Source: Isosphaera sp.
GTDB taxonomy: Bacteria; Planctomycetota; Planctomycetia; Gemmatales; Gemmataceae
NCBI GenBank assembly: GCA_013822345.1
Contig: PNKH01000013.1
Coordinates: 1 to 64,000 of the forward strand
DNA: 64,000 nucleotides
Reading direction: 5' to 3'
The stretch's first letter is position 1. Each line of letters opens with the position of its first letter. Under the pieces are notes generated by a model. It worked only from the letters and a program-made list of their open reading frames with translations. It did not search any database and was not told the origin of the DNA. Positions 9,296 to 17,471 of this stretch are shown here, piece after piece. Position numbers and translations under genes: made by a program.

Positions 9296-9355
9296 GGTGG
9301 GGCAGGCATTCCTGCCTGCCGCTCGGTCCCGGCAGGCAGGAATGCCTGCCCCACC
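9296..9355. repeat. Near-perfect palindrome, family A (copy 2)
   Basis: Arms ggtggggcaggcattcctgc and its reverse complement around a 10-base loop, in the gap between the DUF1501 stop and the adaptor start. Same family as 4218-4266 and 56669-56759. Confidence 0.9.
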
Positions 9356-9366
9356 GAGCCGGAAGC

Positions 9367-10782
9367 TCATACCAGGATGTCCTTGACGACGTGGCCGTGG
9401 ACGTCGGTCAGGCGGTAGTCCCGGCCCTGGAACTTGACCGTCAGCCGGTGGTGGTCGACGCCGAGCAGGTGGAGCATCGTCGCGTGCAGGTCGTGGACCG
9501 GGCAGACCTTCTCCGCCGCGTGGTAGCCGAAGTCGTCGGTCGCCCCGTGGGTGACCCCGCCCTTGACGCCGCCGCCGGCCAGCACCGCCGAGAACCCCTT
9601 CATGTGGTGGTCCCGGCCGCTCCCGCCCTGCGACATCGGCGTCCGCCCGAACTCCCCGGTCATCACCACCAGCGTGTCGTCGAGCATCCCGAGCCGCTTC
9701 AGGTCCTTGATCAGGGCGGAGACCGGGCGGTCGATCTCCTCGATCTTCCCCTTGATCCCGTCCTTCACGCCGCCGTGGTGGTCCCAGTCGCGGTTGTACA
9801 ACTGGATGAAGCGGACGCCCTTCTGGGCCAGGCGGCGGGCGAGCAGGCAGTTCGCGGCGAACGACCCGTCCGCCCCGGCGGTGCCGTAGTCGTCGAGCAC
9901 CTTCTTCGGCTCGCCCTTCAGGTCCATCAGCGCCGGGACGCTCGCCTGCATCTTGAACGCCAGCTCGTACTGGGCCACCCGGGTCGCCACCTCCGGGTCG
10001 TCGATCGCCTTGTTGTGCAGGCCGTTCAGTTGCGCGACGGCGTCGATCACGTCCTTCTGCTGGCCGGCGTCGACGCCCGGCGGGTTGGCGAGGTACAGGA
10101 CCGGGTCGCCCTTGCCGCGGAGGTGGACGCCCTGGAACTTCCCGGGCAGGAACCCGGCCGACCACTGGCGGGCGGCGATCGGCTGCATCTGCCCGCCCTT
10201 GCTCGACGTCAGCACCACGAACCCCGGCAGGTCGTCGGCGTCGCTCCCGAGGCCGTACGTCACCCAACTGCCCATGCTCGGCCGGCCGCTGACCGTCGAG
10301 CCGGTGTTCATGAACGTGTGGGCCGGGTCGTGGTTGATCGCCTCGGTGTGGAGCGACCGGACGACGCACAGGTCGTCGGCGACCGCCGGCAGGTGGGTGA
10401 ACAGCTCGTTCATCTCGATCCCGGCCTTGCCGTGCTTCTTGAACCCCCACTGCGGGCCGAAGCAGGTCAGCACCTTCGCGCCCTGGAGTTGGGCGATCGG
10501 CTGCCCCTTGGTGACGCTCTCCGGCATCGGCTGGCCGTGCCGCTTCGCCAACTCGGGCTTGTGGTCGAACAGTTCGAGGTGGCTCGCCCCGCCGGCGAGG
10601 ACGATGAAGATGACCCGCTTCGCCTTCGGCGGGACGTGCGGCTTGGTGACGACGCCGCGGACCGGCTCGCCGGCCCGGGCGGCGACGGAGGCGAGGGCGA
10701 CGGCCCCGACCCCGCGGCAGGCGTGCCCGAGGAACGTGCGGCGCTGGTGCAGGCGGACGGCGGCGAGGGTGTTCGGGTTCAT
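9367..10782 (-). CDS. DUF1501 domain-containing protein (sulfatase-like fold)
   Basis: A 471-residue protein typical of planctomycetes. The start chosen is MNPNTLAAVRLHQRRTFLG, giving an R-R-T-F-L-G twin-arginine-like leader with a short hydrophobic stretch, so export is likely. The body has the DUF1501 hallmarks: RVIFIVLAGGASHLELFDHK near the N-terminus, HTEAINHDPAHTFMNTGS in the middle, and VVMTGEFGRTPMSQ toward the end, which recalls the metal-binding site of alkaline-phosphatase-superfamily enzymes. Members sit beside DUF1549/DUF1553 (PSD1) genes, as here. The biochemical role is not known. Its ATG overlaps the upstream stop codon as ATGA, so it is translationally coupled to the small membrane protein. 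Confidence 0.9.
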   Translation of the reverse strand: MNPNTLAAVRLHQRRTFLGHACRGVGAVALASVAARAGEPVRGVVTKPHVPPKAKRVIFIVLAGGASHLELFDHKPELAKRHGQPMPESVTKGQPIAQLQGAKVLTCFGPQWGFKKHGKAGIEMNELFTHLPAVADDLCVVRSLHTEAINHDPAHTFMNTGSTVSGRPSMGSWVTYGLGSDADDLPGFVVLTSSKGGQMQPIAARQWSAGFLPGKFQGVHLRGKGDPVLYLANPPGVDAGQQKDVIDAVAQLNGLHNKAIDDPEVATRVAQYELAFKMQASVPALMDLKGEPKKVLDDYGTAGADGSFAANCLLARRLAQKGVRFIQLYNRDWDHHGGVKDGIKGKIEEIDRPVSALIKDLKRLGMLDDTLVVMTGEFGRTPMSQGGSGRDHHMKGFSAVLAGGGVKGGVTHGATDDFGYHAAEKVCPVHDLHATMLHLLGVDHHRLTVKFQGRDYRLTDVHGHVVKDILV

Positions 10783-11234
10783 CGTGGGTGCCAGGGTGAA
10801 TCGGGGGGGAGGGGCGGAACCAGGGGGAGACCCCGATCCCTGATGAAGTCCAGGGGCTCCTCGATCGCACTCCGCGTCCTCACGGCGGTCACGATCAAGA
10901 CGATGAAGACGGCCGTGATCCAGACGATCGGCGGGACCAGGCGGCCACCCCGACCAAGCCGGCGGATCAGCATGATGTTCGCGACACCCAGCGGGACGAG
11001 GCACGGAACCGTCCACCACCAGTTGTCGGCGAGCCACATCGACTGCCAGACAACGCTTTTGGTCCGCTCCGACAACGTCATGCCGTACACGTCGGCCGTC
11101 TTCCTCATGGCCGGCACGTCACGGAGGTGCAGCACTAACAGCCACCCGACCAGCAGGGCGGGCAAGACCGTCCCGACAACTGCGAGTAGGGGGCGGCGGT
11201 CGCGGCCCGGGCTCGCGGTCGCCGGCGTGCTCAT
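10779..11234 (-). CDS. Small integral membrane protein
   Basis: A 151-residue protein with three likely membrane spans: LLAVVGTVLPALLVGWLLVL, WTVPCLVPLGVANIMLI, and VPPIVWITAVFIVLIVTAV. I do not recognise a family. It starts 13 bases after the PSD1 stop and its own stop overlaps the DUF1501 start by four bases, so it is part of the same transcript. Position suggests a membrane partner for the exported PSD1/DUF1501 pair, but nothing in the sequence proves it. Base composition is slightly less GC-rich than the neighbours. Confidence 0.65.
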   Translation of the reverse strand: MSTPATASPGRDRRPLLAVVGTVLPALLVGWLLVLHLRDVPAMRKTADVYGMTLSERTKSVVWQSMWLADNWWWTVPCLVPLGVANIMLIRRLGRGGRLVPPIVWITAVFIVLIVTAVRTRSAIEEPLDFIRDRGLPLVPPLPPDSPWHPR

Positions 11235-11247
11235 GTCCGCTCTCCGC

Positions 11248-13758
11248 TCACTGCCGAGTAATCGTCTCGTGTAGGTTTAGCACCACACGGCAGACGTTCG
11301 TCCACGCCGCGAGTTCCTCGGGCTTCATCCCGGCCGGGGCCGGGGCGTCGCCGACTGCGAGCAGCTTCTTCGCCTCCTCCGGGCTCTTCGCGAAGTCGGC
11401 TCGGTGCTTCGCGAGCACGCCGGCCAGGATCTTCGCCTCGTCCGCCTTCGGCAGCCGACCGGTCGCCTGCTCGAACGCCCACCCGACCCGGGCCTCGTCG
11501 GTCGCCCCGCCCTTCGCCAGGGTCCGGGCGGCGAACGCCCGGGCGGCCTCCACGAACTCCGGGTCGTTCAGCAGCACCAGCGCCTGCTGCGGGATGTTCG
11601 ACCGCGGCCGGTCGCACGTACACTCCTCCCGACTCGGGGCGTCGAACGCGACCATCGCCGGGTGCGGGAACGACCGCTGCCAGTGGGTGTACATCCCCCG
11701 CCGGTACACCTTCGACCCGGTGTCCTTCTGCCACTCCCGGGTGGGGAAGTTCAGCGCCGCCCAGTACCCGGCCGGCTGGTACGGCTTCACGCTCGCCCCG
11801 CCGACCTCCGGGTTCAGCAGCCCGCCCAGTGACAGGGCGGTGTCACGGATGAACTCGGCGTCGAGCCGGCCGCGGGCCTGGCGGGCGAGCAGCCGGTTCG
11901 CCACGTCCCGCTCGCGGACCGCCGGCGTCTCGGCCGACGACTGCCGGTACGTGTCCGACGTGACCATCAGTCGGACCAGCGCCTTCACGTCCCACTTCGC
12001 CGCGAACTCGGTCGCCAGGTAGTCGAGCAGTTCGGGGTGTGTCGGCAGGTCGCCCTGCGACCCGGACTCCTCCAGCGACCGGGCGATCCCGGCCCCGTGG
12101 AACAGCCGCCACAGCCGGTTCACGGCGACCCGGGCGGTCAGCGGGTTGTCCGCCGACACGGTCCACTTCGCCAGGTCGAGGCGGGTCGGCCGGGCCTTCG
12201 GGTCGGCGGCCTTCGGCAGCGGCGGGAGGAAGCCCGGGGTGTTCGGGCCGACGACCGGGCCGGTGGTGTCGAGCCAGTTCCCGCGGGCGAGAACGCGGAC
12301 CGTCCGCGGCGGGCCGCTCTTGGTCATCAGCACCCGCGGCATCGAGTTCTCGAAGTCGGTCAGGGCCTTGGTCGCGGCGGCGACCGCGTCGCGCTCCGGC
12401 TTCAGGGCCGGGGCGTTGTCCCGGGCGAACGCAGCCAACTTGTCCGCGTCGGCCGGGGTGCGGTCGGCGGCCTTCTTCCCGAGAATCGCCTTCACGTCGG
12501 CCGGCACGGTTACGGTCGCCGGCCCCTTCTTCGCCGGGACCGGGCTCGGCCACTTCTCGGCGCCGTCGAAGGCGTCGGCCTTCTCGACGTAGGCCTTCGC
12601 GGCGGCGTCGAGCCTGGCCTTGGCGGCGGCCTCGGCGTCGGCCCCGGCCTTCAGCCCGGCGACGTGGGCGGGGGTGGACGGGATCGGCGTCCCCGGCTCG
12701 CGGCGGCCGATCGCGGCCTCCTGCACGTCGGCGAAGAACGCGGCGACGGCGTAGAAGTCCTTCTGGGTGTACGGGTCGAACTTGTGGTCGTGGCACTCGG
12801 CGCACATCAGCGTCCCGCCGAGCCACACCTGCCCGTAGTTCCGCACCCGGTCGGCCGAGTTCTTCGCCTCGTACTCCTTCGGCTGGGCCCCGCCCTCCTC
12901 GGTCGTCTGGAGGAGCCGGTTGTAGGCGGTCGCGACCCGCTGCTCGAGCGTCGGGTTCGGCAGGAGGTCGCCGGCGAGTTGCTCGACCGTGAAGGTGTCG
13001 AACCGCTTGTTGGTGTTGAACGCCGCGATGACGTAGTCGCGGAACGGGGAGACGTTCATCGGGTTGTCGCTGTGGTACCCGATGGTGTCGGCGTACCGGA
13101 CGAGGTCGAGCCACCAGATCGCCATCCGCTCGCCGTAGTGCGGCGACGCGAGCAACTTCTCGACCAGTTTCTCGTAGGCGTCGGGGGCCTTATCGGCGAC
13201 GAACGCCCGGACGTCCTCGGCGGACGGCGGGAGGCCGGTGAGGTCGAAGGAGAGGCGGCGGATCAGGGTGACGCGGTCCGCCTCCGCGGCCGGCGTCACG
13301 CCCTCCTGCTTCAGGCGGTGGCGGACGAAGGCGTCGATCGGGTTCTTCGCCCCGGGCACGTCGGGCACGGCCGGGCGGGCGAGCTTGGTGAACGACCAGT
13401 GGTCCGAGTACTTCGCGCCCTCGGCGACCCACCGCTTCAGCAGCGCGACCTGGTCGGCGGTGATGGCCGGCTTCTTGGCCCTGGCGGGCGGCATCTTCAG
13501 GTCGGCGTCGTCGGCGCAGATCCGCGTCAGGGCTTCGCTCTGGTCGGGCTTCCCGGGGACGATCGCCCGGGCGGCCACCGCTTCGTCCCTGATGTCGAGT
13601 CGGAGCTTCGCCTTCCGCGACTTCTCGTCCGGTCCGTGGCACTGGTAGCACTGGACCGACAGGATGGGCCGGACGTCGCGGTTGAAGTCGACCGGCGGGG
13701 CGGCGGCGGACCGGCCGGCGAGGACGACGGCGCACGCGGCGGCGAGGAGGGTTCGCAT
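11248..13758 (-). CDS. PSD1 / DUF1549-DUF1553 planctomycete cytochrome-type protein
   Basis: An 836-residue exported protein beginning MRTLLAAACAVVLAGRSAAA (signal peptide). The planctomycete cytochrome C domain follows, with the heme motif C-Y-Q-C-H and the phrase RKAKLRLDIRDEA. DUF1549 then starts near NPIDAFVRHRLKQEGV and DRVTLIRRLSFDLTGLPP, and includes a second C-A-E-C-H. DUF1553 occupies the C-terminal third (RLDLAKWTVSADNPLTARVA; LMVTSDTYRQSS). The domain order and the adjacent DUF1501 gene are standard for this lineage. A heme-linked periplasmic role in polymer or sugar oxidation is often proposed but not shown. A TATAAT hexamer lies 43 bases upstream. Confidence 0.92.
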   Translation of the reverse strand: MRTLLAAACAVVLAGRSAAAPPVDFNRDVRPILSVQCYQCHGPDEKSRKAKLRLDIRDEAVAARAIVPGKPDQSEALTRICADDADLKMPPARAKKPAITADQVALLKRWVAEGAKYSDHWSFTKLARPAVPDVPGAKNPIDAFVRHRLKQEGVTPAAEADRVTLIRRLSFDLTGLPPSAEDVRAFVADKAPDAYEKLVEKLLASPHYGERMAIWWLDLVRYADTIGYHSDNPMNVSPFRDYVIAAFNTNKRFDTFTVEQLAGDLLPNPTLEQRVATAYNRLLQTTEEGGAQPKEYEAKNSADRVRNYGQVWLGGTLMCAECHDHKFDPYTQKDFYAVAAFFADVQEAAIGRREPGTPIPSTPAHVAGLKAGADAEAAAKARLDAAAKAYVEKADAFDGAEKWPSPVPAKKGPATVTVPADVKAILGKKAADRTPADADKLAAFARDNAPALKPERDAVAAATKALTDFENSMPRVLMTKSGPPRTVRVLARGNWLDTTGPVVGPNTPGFLPPLPKAADPKARPTRLDLAKWTVSADNPLTARVAVNRLWRLFHGAGIARSLEESGSQGDLPTHPELLDYLATEFAAKWDVKALVRLMVTSDTYRQSSAETPAVRERDVANRLLARQARGRLDAEFIRDTALSLGGLLNPEVGGASVKPYQPAGYWAALNFPTREWQKDTGSKVYRRGMYTHWQRSFPHPAMVAFDAPSREECTCDRPRSNIPQQALVLLNDPEFVEAARAFAARTLAKGGATDEARVGWAFEQATGRLPKADEAKILAGVLAKHRADFAKSPEEAKKLLAVGDAPAPAGMKPEELAAWTNVCRVVLNLHETITRQ

Positions 13759-13793
13759 GGCGGGGTCGTGCGGGTGGCGGGCGGGAGTCGGTG

Positions 13794-13813
13794 GGCTGGC
13801 ATTATACCAGCCC
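13794..13813 (-). promoter_or_regulatory. Candidate -10 box inside an inverted repeat (PSD1 promoter/operator)
   Basis: On the minus strand the perfect hexamer TATAAT (13801-13806) lies 43 bases upstream of the PSD1 start. It is framed by a 7-base inverted repeat, gggctgg-cattata-ccagccc on the plus strand. No good -35 is seen at 17 bases. The arrangement suggests a repressor or activator site over the -10; this is inference. Confidence 0.4.
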
Positions 13814-13834
13814 GGGGCGGGGTGGGAGGAACAA

Positions 13835-13898
13835 TTCACATAGCCCCCGGCTTGCCGGGGGTCTTGGAAGACCCCCGGCAAGCCGGGGGCTATGTGAA
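13835..13898. repeat. Perfect palindrome carrying the gluQ stop codon
   Basis: Arms ttcacatagcccccggcttg and reverse complement with a short loop. The TAG stop of gluQ (13890-13892, minus) is inside one arm, so the last residues of GluQ are element-encoded. No second copy in this window. Confidence 0.9.
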
Positions 13899-14831
13899 CC
13901 CGATCCCCCGCAGTAACTCCGCCGTCAGCACGAACGGCCGGGGCGGGATCGCCTCCAACCGGAACGCCGGCAGCAGTTCCCGCGCGGCGACCGGCTCCGG
14001 CGTCGGCCGCCACCCGCACGACCACGCCAGCAGCCCGACCAGTGCCTCCGGCCGCACCCCCGCCGCGCGCAGCGCCGCCAGCCGCGTGTCGCCGTGCCGC
14101 TTCGCCAGCCGCCGGCCGTCCTCCCCGACCACCAGCGGGACGTGGGCGAACGCCGGCGGGGTCAGCCCGAGTGCCCGGTAGAGGAGCAGTTGCCGCGGCG
14201 TGGACGGGACCAGGTCGTCCCCGCGGACCACCTCCGTCACGCCCATCGCCGCGTCGTCGACCACCACCGCGAGCTGGTACGCCGGCGTCCCGGCACTCTT
14301 CCACACCACGAAGTCGCCGCCGAGTTCCCGCTGGTCGAGCCGCTGTTCGCCGGCGAACCGGTCGGTGAACGGCGGCGAGTCGGTCACCCGGAACCGCCAC
14401 GCGAACGGACGGCCCTCCGCGGCGAGGCGGTCGGCGTCGGCGGACGTGCGGCCGGCGCAGGTGCCGGGGTAGGTCGGTCCTTCGTGGTCGGCGTGCGGGG
14501 CGCTGGCGGCGGCCGCGACATCGGCCCGGGTGCAGGTGCAGGGGTAGACCAACTCGCGCCGCTTCAGTTCGTCCAAGGCGGACGCATACAGCGGCAGTCG
14601 TTCCGTCTGAACGACCGGGTCGCCGTCCCAATCCAACCCGAGCCAGCGGAGGTCGTCGGCGGCCTGCTCGGCGGCCCCGGCCTTCACCCGCGGCGAGTCG
14701 ATGTCCTCGATGCGAAGCCGGACCGTCCCGCCCCGCGGACGCGCTGACAGCCACGCGACCAGGTACGTCCGGGCGTTCCCGACGTGCTGCGCCCCGGTCG
14801 GGGACGGGGCCAGGCGGCCGGTGGTGTGCAT
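13890..14831 (-). CDS. gluQ: Glutamyl-queuosine tRNA(Asp) synthetase
   Basis: A 313-residue truncated GluRS paralogue that charges glutamate onto queuosine at position 34 of tRNA(Asp). It starts MHTTGRLAPSPTGAQHVGN, the HIGH-type signature, with V-G-N-A-R-T-Y-L after it. A Cys-rich zinc site typical of GluQ is visible: Y-P-C-T-C, then Y-P-G-T-C. The KMSKS equivalent is RLAKRHGD near residue 240. The anticodon-binding domain of full GluRS is missing, as expected, so length and motifs separate it from gltX. It is divergent from the M20 peptidase with only 45 bases between starts. The C-terminus ends in the palindrome at 13835-13898. Confidence 0.92.
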   Translation of the reverse strand: MHTTGRLAPSPTGAQHVGNARTYLVAWLSARPRGGTVRLRIEDIDSPRVKAGAAEQAADDLRWLGLDWDGDPVVQTERLPLYASALDELKRRELVYPCTCTRADVAAAASAPHADHEGPTYPGTCAGRTSADADRLAAEGRPFAWRFRVTDSPPFTDRFAGEQRLDQRELGGDFVVWKSAGTPAYQLAVVVDDAAMGVTEVVRGDDLVPSTPRQLLLYRALGLTPPAFAHVPLVVGEDGRRLAKRHGDTRLAALRAAGVRPEALVGLLAWSCGWRPTPEPVAARELLPAFRLEAIPPRPFVLTAELLRGIGFT

Positions 14832-14876
14832 GCCGGCAGTGTAGCCCGGCGGGCGGGTTTCTGGTTCAATGTCGGC

Positions 14877-16028
14877 ATGCTGCCGCTCCCGCACCTGCTC
14901 GCCGAACTGGTCCGCCGCCCGTCCGTCAACCCGATGGGCCGGACCGACCTGCCGGCCGACATCCTGTACGAGCACCGCGTCACCGCGTTCCTCGAAGACC
15001 AGTTGCGCGGTCTCGGGTGCGACGTCCGCCGCCAGCCGGTCGCCCCGAACCGCGACAACCTCGTCGCCACCTACACCCCGCCCGGCCCGGCCCCGCTCGC
15101 CGTGATGTTCGAATGCCACCAGGACACCGTCCCGGTCGACGCGATGGTGGTCGAGCCGTTCGGGGCGAAGGTGGAGGGCGGGAAGCTGTACGGCCGCGGG
15201 GCGTGCGACGTGAAGGCCGGGGCCGCGGTCATGCTCACCGCGTTCGCCCGCTTGGTCCGCGAGAAGCCGGCCGGCGGGGCGGCCGTCACCCTGGCGTACA
15301 CCGTCGACGAGGAGCACTCGTTCCTCGGCGTTCAGGAGCTGATGCGGTCGGGGGTGCGGACGGACTACGCGGTCGTCGCCGAGCCGACGCTTTTGAACAT
15401 CGTGAACGCCCACAAGGGGGTCGTCCGGTGGGTGCTCGAGACCCCCGGCCGGGCGTGCCACAGTTCGCGCCCCGAGGACGGGGTGAACGCCATCTACCGC
15501 ATGGCCCGCGTCATCGGCGAACTCGAAGCCTACGCCGGGCAGCTGCGGGCGCTGCCGCCGGACCCGGTGCTCGGCCCGCGGACGCTGTCGGTCGGGCGGG
15601 TCACCGGCGGGGTGTCGCCGAACACCGTCCCGGACGTCTGCCGCATCGACATCGACCGCCGGCTCCTACCCGGCGAGACGGCGGATGCGGGGTTGGCCGA
15701 CCTGAAGGCGTTCCTCGCGGGTCGGCCCGGCCTCGACTTCCCGTTCACCCTGAGCCAGGCCCACCCGGCGTGCCCGCCGCTGCCGTCCGACCGGTCCGGG
15801 GAACTCGTCGCCCGGCTCGGGGCGGCCATCGACTCGGTGGTCGGCAGGCACACCGTCCACCCGGTGCCGTTCGGGACGGACGCCTCGACGGTCGCGGAGG
15901 CGGGGGTGCCGGCGGTGGTGTTCGGGCCGGGCGACATCGCCCAGGCGCACACCAAGGACGAGTGGGTCGACCTGTCGCAGCTGGACCCGGCGGCCGAGAT
16001 CCTGTTCCGTTTCGCGGCCGGGAAGTGA
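14877..16028 (+). CDS. M20 family metallopeptidase (ArgE/DapE-like deacylase)
   Basis: A 383-residue zinc amidohydrolase. Metal-site motifs are in order: MFECHQDTVPVD (His ligand), YGRGACDVKAG (bridging Asp), TVDEEHSFLG (catalytic and ligand Glu), EP near VVAEPTLL, and a C-terminal His in DIAQAHTKDEWVD. The lid dimerisation domain lies between. The family hydrolyses N-acyl amino acids, for example acetylornithine or succinyl-diaminopimelate; sequence alone does not fix which, and no lysine or arginine gene is adjacent. The ATG at 14877 follows a ttcaat hexamer by only six bases, so the message could be leaderless. Confidence 0.88.
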   Translation: MLPLPHLLAELVRRPSVNPMGRTDLPADILYEHRVTAFLEDQLRGLGCDVRRQPVAPNRDNLVATYTPPGPAPLAVMFECHQDTVPVDAMVVEPFGAKVEGGKLYGRGACDVKAGAAVMLTAFARLVREKPAGGAAVTLAYTVDEEHSFLGVQELMRSGVRTDYAVVAEPTLLNIVNAHKGVVRWVLETPGRACHSSRPEDGVNAIYRMARVIGELEAYAGQLRALPPDPVLGPRTLSVGRVTGGVSPNTVPDVCRIDIDRRLLPGETADAGLADLKAFLAGRPGLDFPFTLSQAHPACPPLPSDRSGELVARLGAAIDSVVGRHTVHPVPFGTDASTVAEAGVPAVVFGPGDIAQAHTKDEWVDLSQLDPAAEILFRFAAGK

Positions 16029-16092
16029 CAACCGCCGGGCGGCGGGTTACAGTACCGGTGGGTCCGATTCCACTTACCGCGCGGAGGCTGTC

Positions 16093-16251
16093 GTGAGCAT
16101 CGTTCGGGTCGGCATGGCCGAGGACGACAAGTTCGGGAAGGGGTACGACGCGATCTTCGGCAAGAAGCCGGCGAAGGGCGAGGCGGCGGCCAGGAAGCCG
16201 GCGGCGAAGGCCCCGGCGGCGAAGAAGAAGCCGGCCCCGAAGAAGAAGTGA
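16093..16251 (+). CDS. Small basic protein with Lys/Ala/Pro tail
   Basis: A 52-residue ORF from GTG 16093. The first half (SIVRVGMAEDDKFGKGYDAI) is neutral; the second half (KPAAKAPAAKKK and PAPKKK to the stop) is a lysine, alanine and proline tail like that of histone H1-type bacterial proteins. It lies in a 265-base gap between the peptidase and the ABC ATPase on the same strand, and a tacagt hexamer stands about 40 bases upstream. I do not recognise a named family. The coding case rests on the low-complexity tail ending exactly at a stop and on similar small basic proteins elsewhere in the window. Confidence 0.6.
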   Translation: MSIVRVGMAEDDKFGKGYDAIFGKKPAKGEAAARKPAAKAPAAKKKPAPKKK

Positions 16252-16280
16252 CGCCGAGCGGTCCGGCCCGGGGGCGTGCG

Positions 16281-16286
16281 TAAAAT
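16281..16286 (+). promoter_or_regulatory. Candidate -10 box for the ABC ATPase (leaderless start)
   Basis: TAAAAT ends eight bases before the ATG at 16294. If used as a -10 element, transcription would begin at or one base from that ATG. No Shine-Dalgarno precedes it. No clear -35 is seen. Confidence 0.35.
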
Positions 16287-16293
16287 GCCCCCG

Positions 16294-17325
16294 ATGGACG
16301 ACCCCACCCCCGCCGCGATCCGCACCGAAGCCCTCTCCCGCACCTACGCCAGGCCGCGCCGCCGGCGGTGGTGGGGCCGGAAGCCGGCCGGCGACGAGCC
16401 GGCCGAGTTCGTCGCCCTCGACGGCGTGTCGCTTTCGGTCCGGCCCGGCGAGCTGTTCGGGCTGCTCGGCCCGAACGGGGCCGGCAAGACCACCCTCATC
16501 AAGATCCTCACCACCCTCCTCGCCCCGTCCGCCGGGTCGGCGTTCGTCGACGGCCTCGACGTGGTGACCGAGGCGGACGCGATCCGCCCGCGGATCAACA
16601 TGGTGAGCGGCGGCGAGTCGTCCGGGTACGGAATCCTGAACGTCCGCGAGAACCTGTGGCTGTTCGCCCGCATCTACGGGGTGCCGACCGCCGTCGCCCA
16701 CGAGCGGATCGACAAGATGCTGGAGGTGGTCGGGTTGACCGACAAGGCGAAGAGCCGGGTGACGCACCTGTCGACCGGGCAGCGGCAGAAGATGAACTTC
16801 TGCCGCGGGTTCATCACCGACCCGAAGATCCTGTTCCTCGACGAGCCGACGCTCGGGCTGGACGTGACGAGTGCCCGGGCGATCCGGGCGTTCGTCCGGC
16901 AGTGGATGAAGGAGCGGCCGGACCGGACGCTGTTGCTGACGACGCACTACATGGCCGAGGCGGACGAGCTGTGCGACCGGGTGGCGATCATCGACAAGGG
17001 GCGGGTGCTGGCGTGCGACACGCCGGCGAACCTGAAGCGGCGGGTGCAGCAGTACCCGCTGTACGAGCTGACGCTGGCCCCCGGGGCGAACGGGTGGGCG
17101 GACCTGGAGGCGCTACCGGGCGTGCACCAGGCGACGGCGACCACGACCCCGACGACGGTGGAGCTGAAGGTGTCGCTGTCGGAGGAGCCGGCGATCGGGG
17201 CGGTGGTGCAGGCGCTGGCGACCGGCGGCGGCCGGATCCTGAGCCTGAAGAAGTCCGAGCCGACGCTCGAGGACGTGTTCATCGAGCTGGTCGGCCACGG
17301 GTTGGGCTCGGAAGAGAAGGGGTGA
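16294..17325 (+). CDS. ABC transporter ATP-binding protein (ABC-2 exporter)
   Basis: A 343-residue ATPase. Walker A is GLLGPNGAGKTTLIK (about residue 65), the signature is LSTGQRQKMNF, and Walker B is KILFLDEPTLGLD, followed by the switch His in LLTTHYMAE. The C-terminal extension (PSLEDVF-like, here S-E-P-T-L-E-D-V-F-I) is typical of DrrA/NatA-type exporters. The ATG at 16294 is preferred because the in-frame ATG at 16285 overlaps a candidate -10 box; the GTG at 16276 is also possible. The stop codon lies inside the left arm of the inverted repeat 17311-17460, and the permease follows. Substrate unknown. Confidence 0.9.
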   Translation: MDDPTPAAIRTEALSRTYARPRRRRWWGRKPAGDEPAEFVALDGVSLSVRPGELFGLLGPNGAGKTTLIKILTTLLAPSAGSAFVDGLDVVTEADAIRPRINMVSGGESSGYGILNVRENLWLFARIYGVPTAVAHERIDKMLEVVGLTDKAKSRVTHLSTGQRQKMNFCRGFITDPKILFLDEPTLGLDVTSARAIRAFVRQWMKERPDRTLLLTTHYMAEADELCDRVAIIDKGRVLACDTPANLKRRVQQYPLYELTLAPGANGWADLEALPGVHQATATTTPTTVELKVSLSEEPAIGAVVQALATGGGRILSLKKSEPTLEDVFIELVGHGLGSEEKG

Positions 17326-17460
17326 AAGGGTGAGGGGGTGAAGGGGTGACAAAGACAACACCGGTCTTGTCACCCCTTCACGTCCCGGCCCGAGAACCTC
17401 GCCTCTGGGGGCCGGCTCTTCTCACCCCTTCACCCCCTCACCCTTTCACCCCTTCTCTTC
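17311..17460. repeat. Long inverted repeat between ABC ATPase and permease
   Basis: Perfect arms of 39 bases built from gaaggggtgaaagggtga-like units, spaced by about 70 bases that include a smaller hairpin around 17350-17370. The stop of the ATPase gene is in the left arm, and the permease GTG is 12 bases after the right arm. The arms are purine/pyrimidine skewed. Confidence 0.9.
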
Positions 17461-17471
17461 CGGGCGACCAG

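Noticed and set aside
403-9386. Very long open frames antisense or out of frame to the RND and adaptor genes (up to 1500 codons)
   Set aside because: They have Arg/Gly/Pro/Asp-repeat composition typical of shadow frames in GC-rich DNA, while the true frames show RND and adaptor motifs.
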